Below, piece by piece: positions 25,024-33,918 of a stretch of 64,000 bases of DNA; within the stretch, counting starts at the first letter, position 1, and the number at the start of each line of letters is the position of its first letter. The translations under genes were made by a program, and so were the position numbers. This DNA comes from Paenibacillus phytohabitans (GTDB lineage: Bacteria; Bacillota; Bacilli; Paenibacillales; Paenibacillaceae): assembly GCF_013141775.1 (NCBI RefSeq), contig NZ_WHOB01000069.1:434001-498000 (forward strand). The letters run 5' to 3'. Under the pieces are notes generated by a model. The model was not told the DNA's origin, did not search any database, and saw nothing but the letters and a program-made list of their open reading frames with translations.

Positions 25024-25881
25024 ATGGAGTATGTAACCTTAAACAACGGAGTACAAATGCCGATTCTGGGCTATGGCGTCTATCAAATTTCAGATCAGGC
25101 GGAATGTGAGAAGTGTGTGCTGGATGCCCTAAGCGTAGGCTACCGTTCCATTGATACCGCACAAGCTTACCGGAATGAGGAAGCCGTTGGCCGTGCTATT
25201 AAGAAGAGCGGAGTTCCCCGGGAAGAATTGTTTATCACAACCAAAGTATGGATCTCTAATGCAGGCTATGAACAAGCTAAAGCTTCTATTGAAGAATCCC
25301 TGCGAAAGCTGCAGCTGGATTATTTGGATCTGGTCCTGATTCATCAGCCGTTTGGGGATTACTACGGAACGTACCGTGCATTAGAAGAGCTGTATAAGGC
25401 CGGTACCCTTAGAGCAATTGGTGTAAGTAATTTCTATCCGGACCGATATATCGACCTTGTACAGTTTACTGAAGTGGTGCCGGCTGTAAATCAGGTGGAG
25501 ACCCATGTCTTCAACCAGCAGGTCAAAGCTCAGGAAATTATGGAGAAATACCATACGCAGATTGAATCCTGGGGTCCTTTTGCCGAAGGGAAAAATAATT
25601 TGTTCACCAACACCACCTTACAAACGGTGGCTGATCAATATCATAAATCCACGGCCCAGGTGGCGTTGCGCTATCTGATTCAGAGAGGCGTGGTAGTCAT
25701 TCCCAAAACAGTTAGCCGAAACAGAATGGAAGAAAACATGAATGTATTCGACTTCGAACTGACGCCGGAGGATATGGCTAAGATCGCTGCACTCGATACA
25801 GGCGAAAGCGCATTTTTCTCCCACTACGATCCGCAAGTCGTTGAGAACCTCACTGGCTACGGGAAACAGGGTCTGGAATAA
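25024..25881 (+). CDS. Aldo/keto reductase (AKR5-like)
   Basis: A 285-residue NADPH-dependent TIM-barrel reductase. The tetrad is visible as Asp and Tyr in IDTAQAYRNEEAVG, Lys in ITTKVW and His in LVLIHQPFGDYYG; GVSNFYPDRY and VIPKTVSRNRMEENMNVFDF complete the family pattern. Similar enzymes reduce methylglyoxal, diketogluconate or other carbonyls. TTAGGAGGAATT precedes the ATG. Last gene of the CMD-SDR-AKR run. Confidence 0.85.
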   Translation: MEYVTLNNGVQMPILGYGVYQISDQAECEKCVLDALSVGYRSIDTAQAYRNEEAVGRAIKKSGVPREELFITTKVWISNAGYEQAKASIEESLRKLQLDYLDLVLIHQPFGDYYGTYRALEELYKAGTLRAIGVSNFYPDRYIDLVQFTEVVPAVNQVETHVFNQQVKAQEIMEKYHTQIESWGPFAEGKNNLFTNTTLQTVADQYHKSTAQVALRYLIQRGVVVIPKTVSRNRMEENMNVFDFELTPEDMAKIAALDTGESAFFSHYDPQVVENLTGYGKQGLE

Positions 25882-25926
25882 ATTTCATACGAAGCTGCGA
25901 TGCTCGAATTGAATAGCAGGTGTTAG

Positions 25927-25957
25927 AGGGCTGCCGGGATTTCCCGGGGCCCTTTTT
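25927..25957 (+). terminator. Intrinsic terminator after the aldo/keto reductase
   Basis: A GC-rich hairpin, AGGGC-T-G-CCGGG against CCCGG-G-GCCCT with one bulged G, loop ATTT, then TTTTTCG. Confidence 0.7.
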
Positions 25958-26096
25958 CGTTTAAATAACATCAAAGTGAATCTTGCCGTTCCAATTCTAC
26001 TAGGTTACAGTCAAGATTGTATAAGACGGTACACCGGATCTGTGATATAATCCTACTCTAAAATAAACGAGCAAAATTACTTCAAGAGGTGCAATC

Positions 26097-26522
26097 ATGC
26101 GGTTTCATGAATTTTATATCGGTCAAGTGTTTAGAACCAAATCTCTAACCTTATCGAAAGAGGATATCACCAGATTTGCCGGCGAATTTGATCCGCAGTA
26201 TATGCATCTGGATGAAGAGAAGGCAGCGCAAGGCCGGTTCAACGGAATCATTGCTTCAGGAATTCAGACCTTGGCTGTGTCGTTTAAGCTGTGGGTGGAG
26301 ACAGGCAGTTATGGGGATGAGGTTATTGCCGGAACTGCGATGAACAACATTAAATTCATGCGCCCCGTATATCCGGGTGATGAATTGTATACCATGGTTG
26401 AAGTGACCGGGGTAGAAGAGAAGCGGAATGCAACAGGCCTGGTTACGGTGTTATTATCAACGTTCACCAGCTCAGACGATCAGGTTTTTGAGGGCGAGCT
26501 GTCTGTGCTGGTGAAACAATGA
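26097..26522 (+). CDS. MaoC-like dehydratase
   Basis: A 141-residue hot-dog fold protein. FAGEFDPQYMHLDEEKAAQGRFNGIIASG matches the hydratase motif with Asp and His as the catalytic pair, and NIKFMRPVYPGDEL is the second family motif. MaoC proteins hydrate enoyl-CoA thioesters to R-3-hydroxyacyl-CoA. The acyl substrate is unknown. Convergent with the epoxide hydrolase, six bases apart. Confidence 0.83.
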   Translation: MRFHEFYIGQVFRTKSLTLSKEDITRFAGEFDPQYMHLDEEKAAQGRFNGIIASGIQTLAVSFKLWVETGSYGDEVIAGTAMNNIKFMRPVYPGDELYTMVEVTGVEEKRNATGLVTVLLSTFTSSDDQVFEGELSVLVKQ

Positions 26523-26528
26523 AATCTT

Positions 26529-27677
26529 TTATCCTCTTAATGCTCTGAAGAATTCACGGATGTCTTCCGCCAGAGGCGCGGGATCTTCCATGGCTGTGAA
26601 ATGTCCGCCGCGGGGCATGGTAGTCCAGCGGGTGATATTCAGATTGCGGTCAGCCCATTCCCGGGGCGGCAAGGCGACATCCCCCGGGAAAATAGCTATA
26701 CCGGTAGGCACCTCAATGCGCCCGAGAGGCGGCAGTGAATGCGTGTTCTCGTAATAGATATTCGCTGTTGACCCTACTGTATTGGTAACCCAATAGATCA
26801 TAATATTCGTAAGCAGTTCATCCTCGCTGTAGCTGTTCCTTAGGTCACCCTTGCAATCACTCCATGCATGGAATTTCTCAATAATCCAAGCTGCCAATCC
26901 TACAGGTGAGTCGTTCAGTCCGTAGGCAAGCGTCTGTGGTTTCGTCGATTGAATCGACATGTACCCGCCTTCATCAGCCATCCATTTCGAAGTATTCTTG
27001 ATGTACAGGAGCTCTTCTTCAGTCAACCCCGACTTATCCTGGACAGCCAGAAGATTCCGGATGATACCGATGTCGGTAAGATGTATACCGGTAAGAAGTT
27101 CAGGATGGTTGAATGCCAGATACCGTGTAACACCAGAGCCGACATCCCCGCCTGCTGCAGCGAATTTCGGGTAGCCCAGATGTTCAGTCATTAGTTTGGC
27201 CCACAGCTCAGCCACATAAGCATTATTCACACCAGCGCGCTTCAGGCCATTAGAGAAGCCGAATCCGGGCACGGAAGGGACAATGACATCGAAGGAATCC
27301 TCGGGATTCCCGCCATAACGGGCAGGGTCCGTAAGCATAGGGATAATTTTCTCGTATCGGACAAAGCTGTCCGGCCATCCGTGCGTAAGGATAATCGGCT
27401 GCGGATTAGGGCCTTTGCCGCGCTCGTGCACGAAATGCACATCGATTCCATCGACGTTACAGCGAAAATGTGACAAGCGGTTCAACTCGGCTTCTCTGGC
27501 GCGCCAATCAAACTGCTCACGCCAATACGTAACGAGCGACCGTAAATAACCCTGATCCGTACCCCGTTCCCAGTCAGAACCCTCTAATGGATCGGGCCAG
27601 CGGACATGATCCAGTCTGTATTTCAGGTCTTCAAGAACTTCCTCAGACACCCGGATTTGAAAACGTTCAATCGGCAT
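26529..27677 (-). CDS. Epoxide hydrolase (alpha/beta-hydrolase with EHN domain)
   Basis: A 382-residue protein. The N-terminal EHN region (FQIRVSEEVLEDLKYRLDHVRWPDPLEGSDWERGT) precedes an alpha/beta-hydrolase core with HGWPDSFVRYEKIIP, nucleophile Asp in AAGGDVGSGV, and a C-terminal His in PRGGHFTAMEDP. Family members open epoxides to diols in the cytosol. AGGAGAG lies before the ATG. The UvrA-like gene is divergent from it. Confidence 0.85.
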   Translation of the reverse strand: MPIERFQIRVSEEVLEDLKYRLDHVRWPDPLEGSDWERGTDQGYLRSLVTYWREQFDWRAREAELNRLSHFRCNVDGIDVHFVHERGKGPNPQPIILTHGWPDSFVRYEKIIPMLTDPARYGGNPEDSFDVIVPSVPGFGFSNGLKRAGVNNAYVAELWAKLMTEHLGYPKFAAAGGDVGSGVTRYLAFNHPELLTGIHLTDIGIIRNLLAVQDKSGLTEEELLYIKNTSKWMADEGGYMSIQSTKPQTLAYGLNDSPVGLAAWIIEKFHAWSDCKGDLRNSYSEDELLTNIMIYWVTNTVGSTANIYYENTHSLPPLGRIEVPTGIAIFPGDVALPPREWADRNLNITRWTTMPRGGHFTAMEDPAPLAEDIREFFRALRG

Positions 27678-27830
27678 ATTGCTCTCTCCTTAAGTGTATT
27701 AGCTACAGCAACGATATAACTATAGTATATCCTTTCAAAATCATGAGGCAATGCCGTAATCAAATGCTAAGGATAATGCTAAGGATAATAGAAACAAAAG
27801 AAATCTATACCACCTGGAGGGATGCTAAGC

Positions 27831-30086
27831 ATGAACGAAATGAATCAGGAGTATATCGTGATATCCGGTGCAAGGGAGAACAACCTTAAGAACGTGTCCT
27901 TGCGTATCCCGAAACGAAAAATTACCATCTTCACCGGAGTATCCGGCTCCGGCAAGTCATCCATCGTCTTCGATACGATTGCTGCTGAATCCACGCGGCT
28001 GCTGAACGAGAACTTCAGCATGTTCGTGCGAACCTTCCTTCCGCGTTATCCGCAGCCGGATACAGACGGGATCGAGAACCTGAGCATGGCTGTTATCGTA
28101 GATCAGAAGCGGCTGGGCGGCGGTTCTCATTCCACGATGGGCACAATCACTGACATCTCGCCAATTCTCCGTCTGCTGTACTCCAGAGTGGGTCAGCCTC
28201 ATGTAGGCGGAGTGAACATGTTCTCGTTCAACGATCCGCAAGGGATGTGTCCCGAATGTAACGGGATCGGCCGCAAGCTGGGGGTCGATATGAGCCGGGC
28301 CGTGGACATGTCCAAGTCGTTGAATGATGGAGCCCTCATGCTGCCGGATTATGCAGTCGGCGGCTGGGATTGGAACATGATCGTGCAGGCCGGTGACTTC
28401 GTTCTGGACAAGAAGCTGAGCGAATATTCAGATGCGGAGCTGGAACAGCTGCTGTATGGCAAGGCCAGGAAAGTGAAGATGGATTTTGCCGGGAAGGCAA
28501 CTAACATTACGGTAGAAGGTGTTATTGAGAAGTTCACGGGCAAGTATATCAGACAGGATGTGAAGACCAAATCTGAGCGTACGCAAAAAATGGTCGCCCC
28601 GTTCATCACCGAAGGCACCTGCTCCAGCTGCCATGGAGCAAGACTTAGCCAGGCTGCGCTCAGCTGCCGGATCAATGGAAGGAACATTGCGGAGCTGTCC
28701 GCTATGGAAGTCGGGCAGCTTATACGCACCATCCGGGAGATAGAGGAACCTGCCGCAGCTCCGGTCGTCAAGTCGCTGGCGGAGCGGCTGCAGCATCTGG
28801 TCGATATCGGGCTGGACTACCTGACGCTGGACCGTGAGACCGATACGCTGTCCGGCGGAGAATCACAGCGCGTCAAGATGGTGAAGCATCTAAGCGGAAG
28901 CCTGGTGGATGTCACCTACATCTTCGATGAGCCCAGCGTTGGGCTGCATCCGCGGGATGTCCACCGGCTAAATGAGCTGCTGGAGAAGCTTCGCGACAAA
29001 GGGAATACCGTCATTGTCGTTGAACATGATCCCGATGTCATCAAGCTGGCGGATCATATTGTTGATGTCGGGCCTCACGCCGGCAGCCGCGGCGGTAATA
29101 TTGTCTATGAAGGAAGCTTCCAGGGCTTGCTGGAGTCAGGTACACTGACAGGCACCCATATGAAGCGGCCGCTTAAGCTGAAGCAGGACTGCAGACCGTC
29201 TTCCGGTCAGCTGCCCATCCAGAATGCCTCTCTGCATAACCTGCAGAATGTAAGTGTGGATATTCCTACCGGCATACTGACAGTGGTAACAGGTGTCGCA
29301 GGTTCGGGCAAAAGTACGCTGATTAATGATGTCTTCCTCAGTCAGCATCCGGATACGATCGTTATTGACCAATCGGCGATTGGCGTCTCAACGCGCTCAA
29401 ATCCTGCGACCTATACGGGAATTATGGATGATGTACGCAAGGCGTTTGCAGCTGCCAATAAGGTGAATCAAGGCTTGTTCAGCTTCAACTCCAAGGGAGC
29501 CTGCGAGAATTGCCAAGGACTTGGTGTCGTATATACTGACCTTGGTTTCCTTGACAGTGTGAAGCTGCCTTGTGAAGTATGCGGAGGCAGGCGGTTCAAG
29601 GAAGAGGTGCTTGCCTACAAGCTGAACGGCAAATCCATTGCTGAGGTCCTGGAGATGACTGTTGAGCAGGCTCTTGAGTTCTTCCAGCTCAAAGAGGTGG
29701 TGCGCAAGCTTCAGGCTATGAGTGATGTGGGACTGAACTATATTACACTCGGCCAGCCGCTCAGCACGCTCTCGGGCGGAGAATGCCAGCGCATTAAGCT
29801 GGCCAGCGAGCTGCATAAGAAGGGCAGCATCTATGTGATGGACGAGCCGACGACCGGCCTGCATATGTCCGACATCGGACACCTGCTGGAGATCATGAAC
29901 CGGCTTGTGGATGCCGGCAATACGGTGATCGTCATCGAGCATAATCTCGATGTGATTAGCCAGGCAGACTGGCTCATTGATATGGGACCGGACGGAGGCA
30001 GCAAGGGTGGCGAGATAGTGTTTGAGGGCACACCTTCGCAGATTATTGATGCGGAGCATTCGATCACGGGGAGATATTTGGCGTAG
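27831..30086 (+). CDS. Short UvrA paralogue (UvrA2-like, intercalator/antibiotic resistance type)
   Basis: About 751 residues, clearly shorter than the roughly 950 of housekeeping UvrA. Two ABC modules: Walker A GVSGSGKSS and GVAGSGKST, signatures LSGGESQR and LSGGECQR, Walker B IFDEPSVGLHP and VMDEPTTGLH. Zinc pairs CPEC, CSSC, CENC and CEVC are kept. The region after the first Walker A is short, indicating loss of the UvrB-binding insertion. Such proteins (UvrA2, DrrC-type) protect against DNA-intercalating drugs. I prefer ATG 27831 because GGAGGG lies nine bases upstream and abuts the earlier ATG at 27822. Confidence 0.85.
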   Translation: MNEMNQEYIVISGARENNLKNVSLRIPKRKITIFTGVSGSGKSSIVFDTIAAESTRLLNENFSMFVRTFLPRYPQPDTDGIENLSMAVIVDQKRLGGGSHSTMGTITDISPILRLLYSRVGQPHVGGVNMFSFNDPQGMCPECNGIGRKLGVDMSRAVDMSKSLNDGALMLPDYAVGGWDWNMIVQAGDFVLDKKLSEYSDAELEQLLYGKARKVKMDFAGKATNITVEGVIEKFTGKYIRQDVKTKSERTQKMVAPFITEGTCSSCHGARLSQAALSCRINGRNIAELSAMEVGQLIRTIREIEEPAAAPVVKSLAERLQHLVDIGLDYLTLDRETDTLSGGESQRVKMVKHLSGSLVDVTYIFDEPSVGLHPRDVHRLNELLEKLRDKGNTVIVVEHDPDVIKLADHIVDVGPHAGSRGGNIVYEGSFQGLLESGTLTGTHMKRPLKLKQDCRPSSGQLPIQNASLHNLQNVSVDIPTGILTVVTGVAGSGKSTLINDVFLSQHPDTIVIDQSAIGVSTRSNPATYTGIMDDVRKAFAAANKVNQGLFSFNSKGACENCQGLGVVYTDLGFLDSVKLPCEVCGGRRFKEEVLAYKLNGKSIAEVLEMTVEQALEFFQLKEVVRKLQAMSDVGLNYITLGQPLSTLSGGECQRIKLASELHKKGSIYVMDEPTTGLHMSDIGHLLEIMNRLVDAGNTVIVIEHNLDVISQADWLIDMGPDGGSKGGEIVFEGTPSQIIDAEHSITGRYLA

Positions 30087-30112
30087 TTATTCACTATTTC
30101 CCCTTATAGTCA

Positions 30113-30150
30113 GCAGGGCTGCCGGTAGATCAGGCAACCCTGCTTTTTCA
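30113..30150 (+). terminator. Intrinsic terminator after the UvrA paralogue
   Basis: AGCAGGG-C-TGCC pairs with GGCA-A-CCCTGCT (one mismatch), loop of nine, then TTTTT. Confidence 0.78.
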
Positions 30151-30308
30151 CAATCAATAGTTATATATATCCATATATGATACGTTATACCTGCTGATTG
30201 AGTTGAAGGGGCCAGATTGTTTTAGTCGAGACTATAAAAAAGCAAAAAATACCCGAAAGGCGGAAGCATCTTATTTTTGTACCCACGTGATAAAATACAC
30301 ATCATTGC

Positions 30309-30317
30309 TGATATAAT
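30309..30317 (+). promoter_or_regulatory. Extended -10 promoter element before the HEIGH lipoprotein
   Basis: TGATATAAT is a perfect TGN-TATAAT; no convincing -35 is seen. It lies about 140 bases before the lipoprotein start. The rest of the 30151-30458 gap shows nothing further. Confidence 0.35.
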
Positions 30318-30458
30318 TCGAGTAAAAGAAAAGTGGAATGAAACAGAATCGCTAATTTGTGATGGTTAAATAAGAACAAGCTTTTGAAGATGGGCTACAA
30401 GCTCTGTTTAAACAATAAGTTAACTTATATTCGAATTTCTATAAATGGAGAGTATGTA

Positions 30459-31163
30459 ATGAGGAAATTATTATTAAAAGGTGTAATGTTTTTTTTAGTT
30501 TCTTTACTCTTAGCAAGTTGTTCTACAGATCAGGAGATATTAACAGAACCTACTGACTTAAAATTGCTAACAAACTGTATAAACAATATTTACGTATCTG
30601 ATAAAATTCCTCAGGCTAAAATAAATCATTTAGGTTATATAATAGGATTACTGAATACTTTACCTGAAGAGGTTAAAACAACTATAGTAAATCTTAATAA
30701 AATAATAATAGTTCCGGACTTAAATGAAGTTTCAAATAAGTCTATAGTAGAATTTAATAATGGTAAATATTCTTATGAGGATAAAGATATATATGTCTCA
30801 CCATCCAATGGGAATGAATACACGTTGTATGGTACTCTTTTGCACGAGATCGGCCATGCTTATGACAAGGACAACATGAGCAGAAAAATCATCTCTAATG
30901 ATAATCAATTCATAAACATAGCTAATGAAGAGTATGCGAAACTCTTTAATAATATCAATTATCCTGGGGCTACTGAGGCGTTTTTCGATCATCACAAAAC
31001 AACAGATGAATACTTTGCTGAGTGTTTTCGAAATTACTTTGATAATCAACATTATAGTGAATTGCTAAAAGAAAGTGCTCCAAAAACGTACGATTTCATA
31101 GAAAGCTTATTCGAAGTGAATTCTGCTTCTGAGTTGGAATTTTGCAAACAGAAGATTCGTTAA
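30459..31163 (+). CDS. Secreted HEIGH zinc-peptidase-like lipoprotein (lethal-factor-type fold suspected)
   Basis: I start at ATG 30459 (MRKLLLKG), which follows TGGAGAG; an upstream in-frame ATG adds a non-signal leader. The product has about 234 residues: signal peptide with lipobox LLASC, then a domain with LLHEIGHAYDKD and, downstream, TTDEYFAECFRNYF. HExxH plus a later Glu in an EYFAE helix is the zincin pattern of the anthrax lethal-factor-like (ATLF) peptidase group, so an extracellular membrane-anchored protease is likely (inference). The gene is strongly AT-rich compared with neighbours, suggesting acquisition. Target unknown. Confidence 0.7.
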   Translation: MRKLLLKGVMFFLVSLLLASCSTDQEILTEPTDLKLLTNCINNIYVSDKIPQAKINHLGYIIGLLNTLPEEVKTTIVNLNKIIIVPDLNEVSNKSIVEFNNGKYSYEDKDIYVSPSNGNEYTLYGTLLHEIGHAYDKDNMSRKIISNDNQFINIANEEYAKLFNNINYPGATEAFFDHHKTTDEYFAECFRNYFDNQHYSELLKESAPKTYDFIESLFEVNSASELEFCKQKIR

Positions 31164-31263
31164 ACTAATTTAAACTAATTTAAACTATTTAAAAAATACC
31201 GTAAAAACATCAGTTGCTAATGCCATTATTAAGTTACCGTTTAAAGAAAAGGACTGGTGTAAA

Positions 31264-31701
31264 ATGTCCAGTTACATTATAAAAATCATACCATTGCATG
31301 AGAACACCGTCCCAAGCGATAAAGATAGAAGTGCGATTACAAATCAATTGCGAACAATAACCTCCAACAAAAAAATAAGTGAACATCTTCATGAGGAAGT
31401 ATCATTTATAGATTCTGGATCTAATTTTGATGGAATTAGATGCAATCAATGCCTTAGGGAATTAGAAATGGATTGGTGGGCAGAGCAGATGAATATATGC
31501 AGCACCAATCATTTTAAAGAGTTATCAATCATTACACCTTGCTGCAGCTCGGCCGTATCATTAAATGAATTACAATATATCTGCCCGATGGGGTTTGCAA
31601 GATATGTCATTGAAATGATAAACCCAGAAAAAGATGAAGTAATTGAGATTGAACAACTCATAGCAAAAAACAACTACAGATTAATAAGAGCTCATTACTA
31701 G
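31264..31701 (+). CDS. Hypothetical protein with paired cysteines
   Basis: A 145-residue cytosolic-looking protein that I cannot assign. CNQC near residue 60, a single Cys at about 79 and CC near 94 could bind zinc; the GFARYVIEMINPEKDEV segment and MDWWAEQM are other distinct features. It lies in the AT-rich stretch after the HEIGH lipoprotein and 20 bases before a methyltransferase gene. The ribosome site is weak. It may belong to a polymorphic-toxin or immunity family, but nothing shows this directly. Confidence 0.6.
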   Translation: MSSYIIKIIPLHENTVPSDKDRSAITNQLRTITSNKKISEHLHEEVSFIDSGSNFDGIRCNQCLRELEMDWWAEQMNICSTNHFKELSIITPCCSSAVSLNELQYICPMGFARYVIEMINPEKDEVIEIEQLIAKNNYRLIRAHY

Positions 31702-31721
31702 AATAATCCCGAGGTGAACCA

Positions 31722-32426
31722 ATGGACAGAATAGCCAACATCAGATCCGAAGAGAAGAAATATCATGATGACTGTTACGATACATACGACTTATTCGAGC
31801 CAGGGTCCTGGCTGCACAGACCCGTTGCGACGGTGATCAGCCTTTTAGAGGAATATAAGGAGCGGGAATACTTAAGTGTGCTGGATTTAGGATCGGGAAT
31901 TGGCCGGAACAGCATGCCTATCGCTGAATCTTTGAAATATAGGGATGGTAAAGTAGTATGCGTTGACCTGCTGGAATCGGCTATAGATAAACTGAATAGC
32001 TACAGTAAGGAATTTGGAGTTGAACAATACATTGTGGCAAGGTTATCCGATATTGAACAGTTTAACATTGAAGCAGATGAATATGATATTATCGTAGCCG
32101 TATCTTCTTTAGAGCATGTCAGTTCAGAGCAGGCACTGGAGCGGAAACTGCAGGAAATGAATGCCGGAACGAAACGAAATGGAGCGAATTGTATTATTAT
32201 CGCGTCGAACATTCGTGAAGTTAACCTCGCACAAGAGGAAGAACTCGATCCCATGTTTGAAGTGAATCTAACTACGGCAAGAATGTTCGAGCTGCTGGAT
32301 CAGCAGTATGCCGGCTGGGAAGTTGAGCAACGCTTCGTAAAACCGCTGGAATATGAAATCAGCAGAAAAGGTGAACCTGTTAGGCTGACTTCGGATTGTA
32401 TAACGTTTGTGGCTAAGAAGAGCTGA
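31722..32426 (+). CDS. Class I SAM-dependent methyltransferase
   Basis: A 234-residue Rossmann methyltransferase: SAM motif I VLDLGSGIGRNSMPIAE, an acidic end of strand 2 in VVCVDLLESAIDKL, and motif IV-like DIIVAVSSLEHV. The substrate is not evident. Its base composition returns towards that of the rest of the window. A terminator overlaps its stop codon. Confidence 0.82.
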   Translation: MDRIANIRSEEKKYHDDCYDTYDLFEPGSWLHRPVATVISLLEEYKEREYLSVLDLGSGIGRNSMPIAESLKYRDGKVVCVDLLESAIDKLNSYSKEFGVEQYIVARLSDIEQFNIEADEYDIIVAVSSLEHVSSEQALERKLQEMNAGTKRNGANCIIIASNIREVNLAQEEELDPMFEVNLTTARMFELLDQQYAGWEVEQRFVKPLEYEISRKGEPVRLTSDCITFVAKKS

Positions 32427-32448
32427 TCTCATGGGGATCGGCTTTTTA
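32421..32448 (+). terminator. Intrinsic terminator overlapping the methyltransferase stop
   Basis: AGCTGATC pairs with GATCGGCT (one G-U), followed by TTTTTATTTT. The TGA stop is within the left arm. Confidence 0.72.
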
Positions 32449-32625
32449 TTTTGACCGCTGACACGCAAGAGAAATTTCATTATTTCTGTCCAACTGTGAC
32501 TATACGCACCACCCCTTCTGTTCAATCGTCTACATTAAAAGTATACGGTTAAGCTTTTTCATAAACTTCCGGAATTTGATTTGAATCCTCCTTTTTGTGT
32601 GGCAGCCGTAATAGAATGAGGTTGC

Positions 32626-32640
32626 TGATAAGGATTATCA
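32626..32640 (+). promoter_or_regulatory. Fur-like box in the leader of the flavodiiron operon
   Basis: TGATAAGGATTATCA matches the 7-1-7 Fur consensus TGATAATNATTATCA at all but one position and lies 24 bases before the flavodiiron start. Confidence 0.5.
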
Positions 32641-32663
32641 ATCAAACATTGGAGGTTAACAAA

Positions 32664-33902
32664 ATGAGTACACAATTCAAACAAATCGCCGGGGATACTT
32701 ACTGGGTAGGCAAAATAGATAACCGTCAGGTTCCGTTCCACCGCCTGATTCTGGCTAAAGGAACAACCTATAATTCCTATCTGTTAAAAACGGGCAAGCC
32801 GACCGTGATTGATACGGTAGATATGGAGTTCGGCCGTGAATATGCCGAGTGTCTCGCCGGTATGATTGACCTCATGGATATTCATTACATCGTAATTAAC
32901 CATACGGAGCCCGACCATTCCGGCGGTTTGGCAGCCCTTGCATCCCAGGCTCTAAATGCCACAATCGTGTGCACCGAAATCGCTGTGCCGGAACTGCAGG
33001 AAATGTATAAGCTGCACAGCCGGAACTTCCTGGTCGTTAAAGATGGCGATACGCTGGATATCGGCGGGAAAACACTGCTGTTCAAAGAAACGCCGTACCT
33101 TCATACTGCCGAGACGATGATCACGTATTGTATCGAGGATCAGATCCTGTTCCCCTGCGATATCTTCAGTACACATGTAGCTGTGGAGAATCTGTTCAGT
33201 GATGAAGCGGGATTTGATATCACTGAAGATTACAAGGGCTATTATGCCGCCATTATCCATCCGCACAGAAGATATGTAAGAACACTGCTGGAAGCGGTCA
33301 AGGATATGGATATCCGCATGATTGCCCCATCCCATGGATTCCTGATCCGGGAGGATATCCCTAAATTCATTGATCTGTATGCCACGATGAGCCGCGAAAC
33401 GACTCAAGGTAAAAAAGCAGTCATCGTATATACCACCATCAAGAACAGCACGAAGAAAATGGCCAAAATCATTCAGGATTGCCTGCAGGAGAATAATATC
33501 GGAACGGAAGTCTGGGATGCGGATAAAAGCAGCACTGCGGATATTCTGAACAGCATTGCTTCTGCAGACGCGGTCTTTATCGGCAGCTCTACTAAGTATG
33601 CGGACATGATCGGGAACCTGGAGGATGTGCTGAAGGAGCTGCAGCATATGAATCTGGAAGGCAAGCTTGCGGCATCCTTTGGCTCGTACGGCTGGAGCGG
33701 AGAAGCCATCGAGGTCATTCAGGACTATCTGAACGGAACGAATATGACCGTGCAAAGCACTTCGGAGGTCATCAAAACCACCGGTATGACACATGTTGAG
33801 TTCCCGGTAAGAGTAAGATTCTCCCCTAAAGAGCCGGAGAAGGTCCAGAAAATTAAAAATGCGGCTGAATTTGTATCGGATCTGCTGCTGAGCTCAATTT
33901 AG
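32664..33902 (+). CDS. Flavodiiron protein (A-type), NO/O2 reductase
   Basis: A 412-residue enzyme: N-terminal metallo-beta-lactamase-fold diiron domain and C-terminal FMN-binding flavodoxin domain (from about 252, AVIVYTTIKNSTKKMA). All diiron ligands are visible: H80, E82, D84 and H85 in HTEPDH, H147, D166 and H224. It reduces oxygen to water or NO to N2O with electrons from rubredoxin. Both electron donors are encoded immediately downstream, so the pathway is complete here. I start at ATG 32664, where TTGGAGGTTAAC gives a good ribosome site; an upstream ATG lacks one. Confidence 0.9.
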   Translation: MSTQFKQIAGDTYWVGKIDNRQVPFHRLILAKGTTYNSYLLKTGKPTVIDTVDMEFGREYAECLAGMIDLMDIHYIVINHTEPDHSGGLAALASQALNATIVCTEIAVPELQEMYKLHSRNFLVVKDGDTLDIGGKTLLFKETPYLHTAETMITYCIEDQILFPCDIFSTHVAVENLFSDEAGFDITEDYKGYYAAIIHPHRRYVRTLLEAVKDMDIRMIAPSHGFLIREDIPKFIDLYATMSRETTQGKKAVIVYTTIKNSTKKMAKIIQDCLQENNIGTEVWDADKSSTADILNSIASADAVFIGSSTKYADMIGNLEDVLKELQHMNLEGKLAASFGSYGWSGEAIEVIQDYLNGTNMTVQSTSEVIKTTGMTHVEFPVRVRFSPKEPEKVQKIKNAAEFVSDLLLSSI

Positions 33903-33918
33903 GGAGGAGGAACAACTC

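Noticed and set aside
32952..33794. Minus-strand 280-codon frame opposite the flavodiiron gene
   Set aside because: Antisense shadow; the plus-strand protein has every diiron ligand in place.
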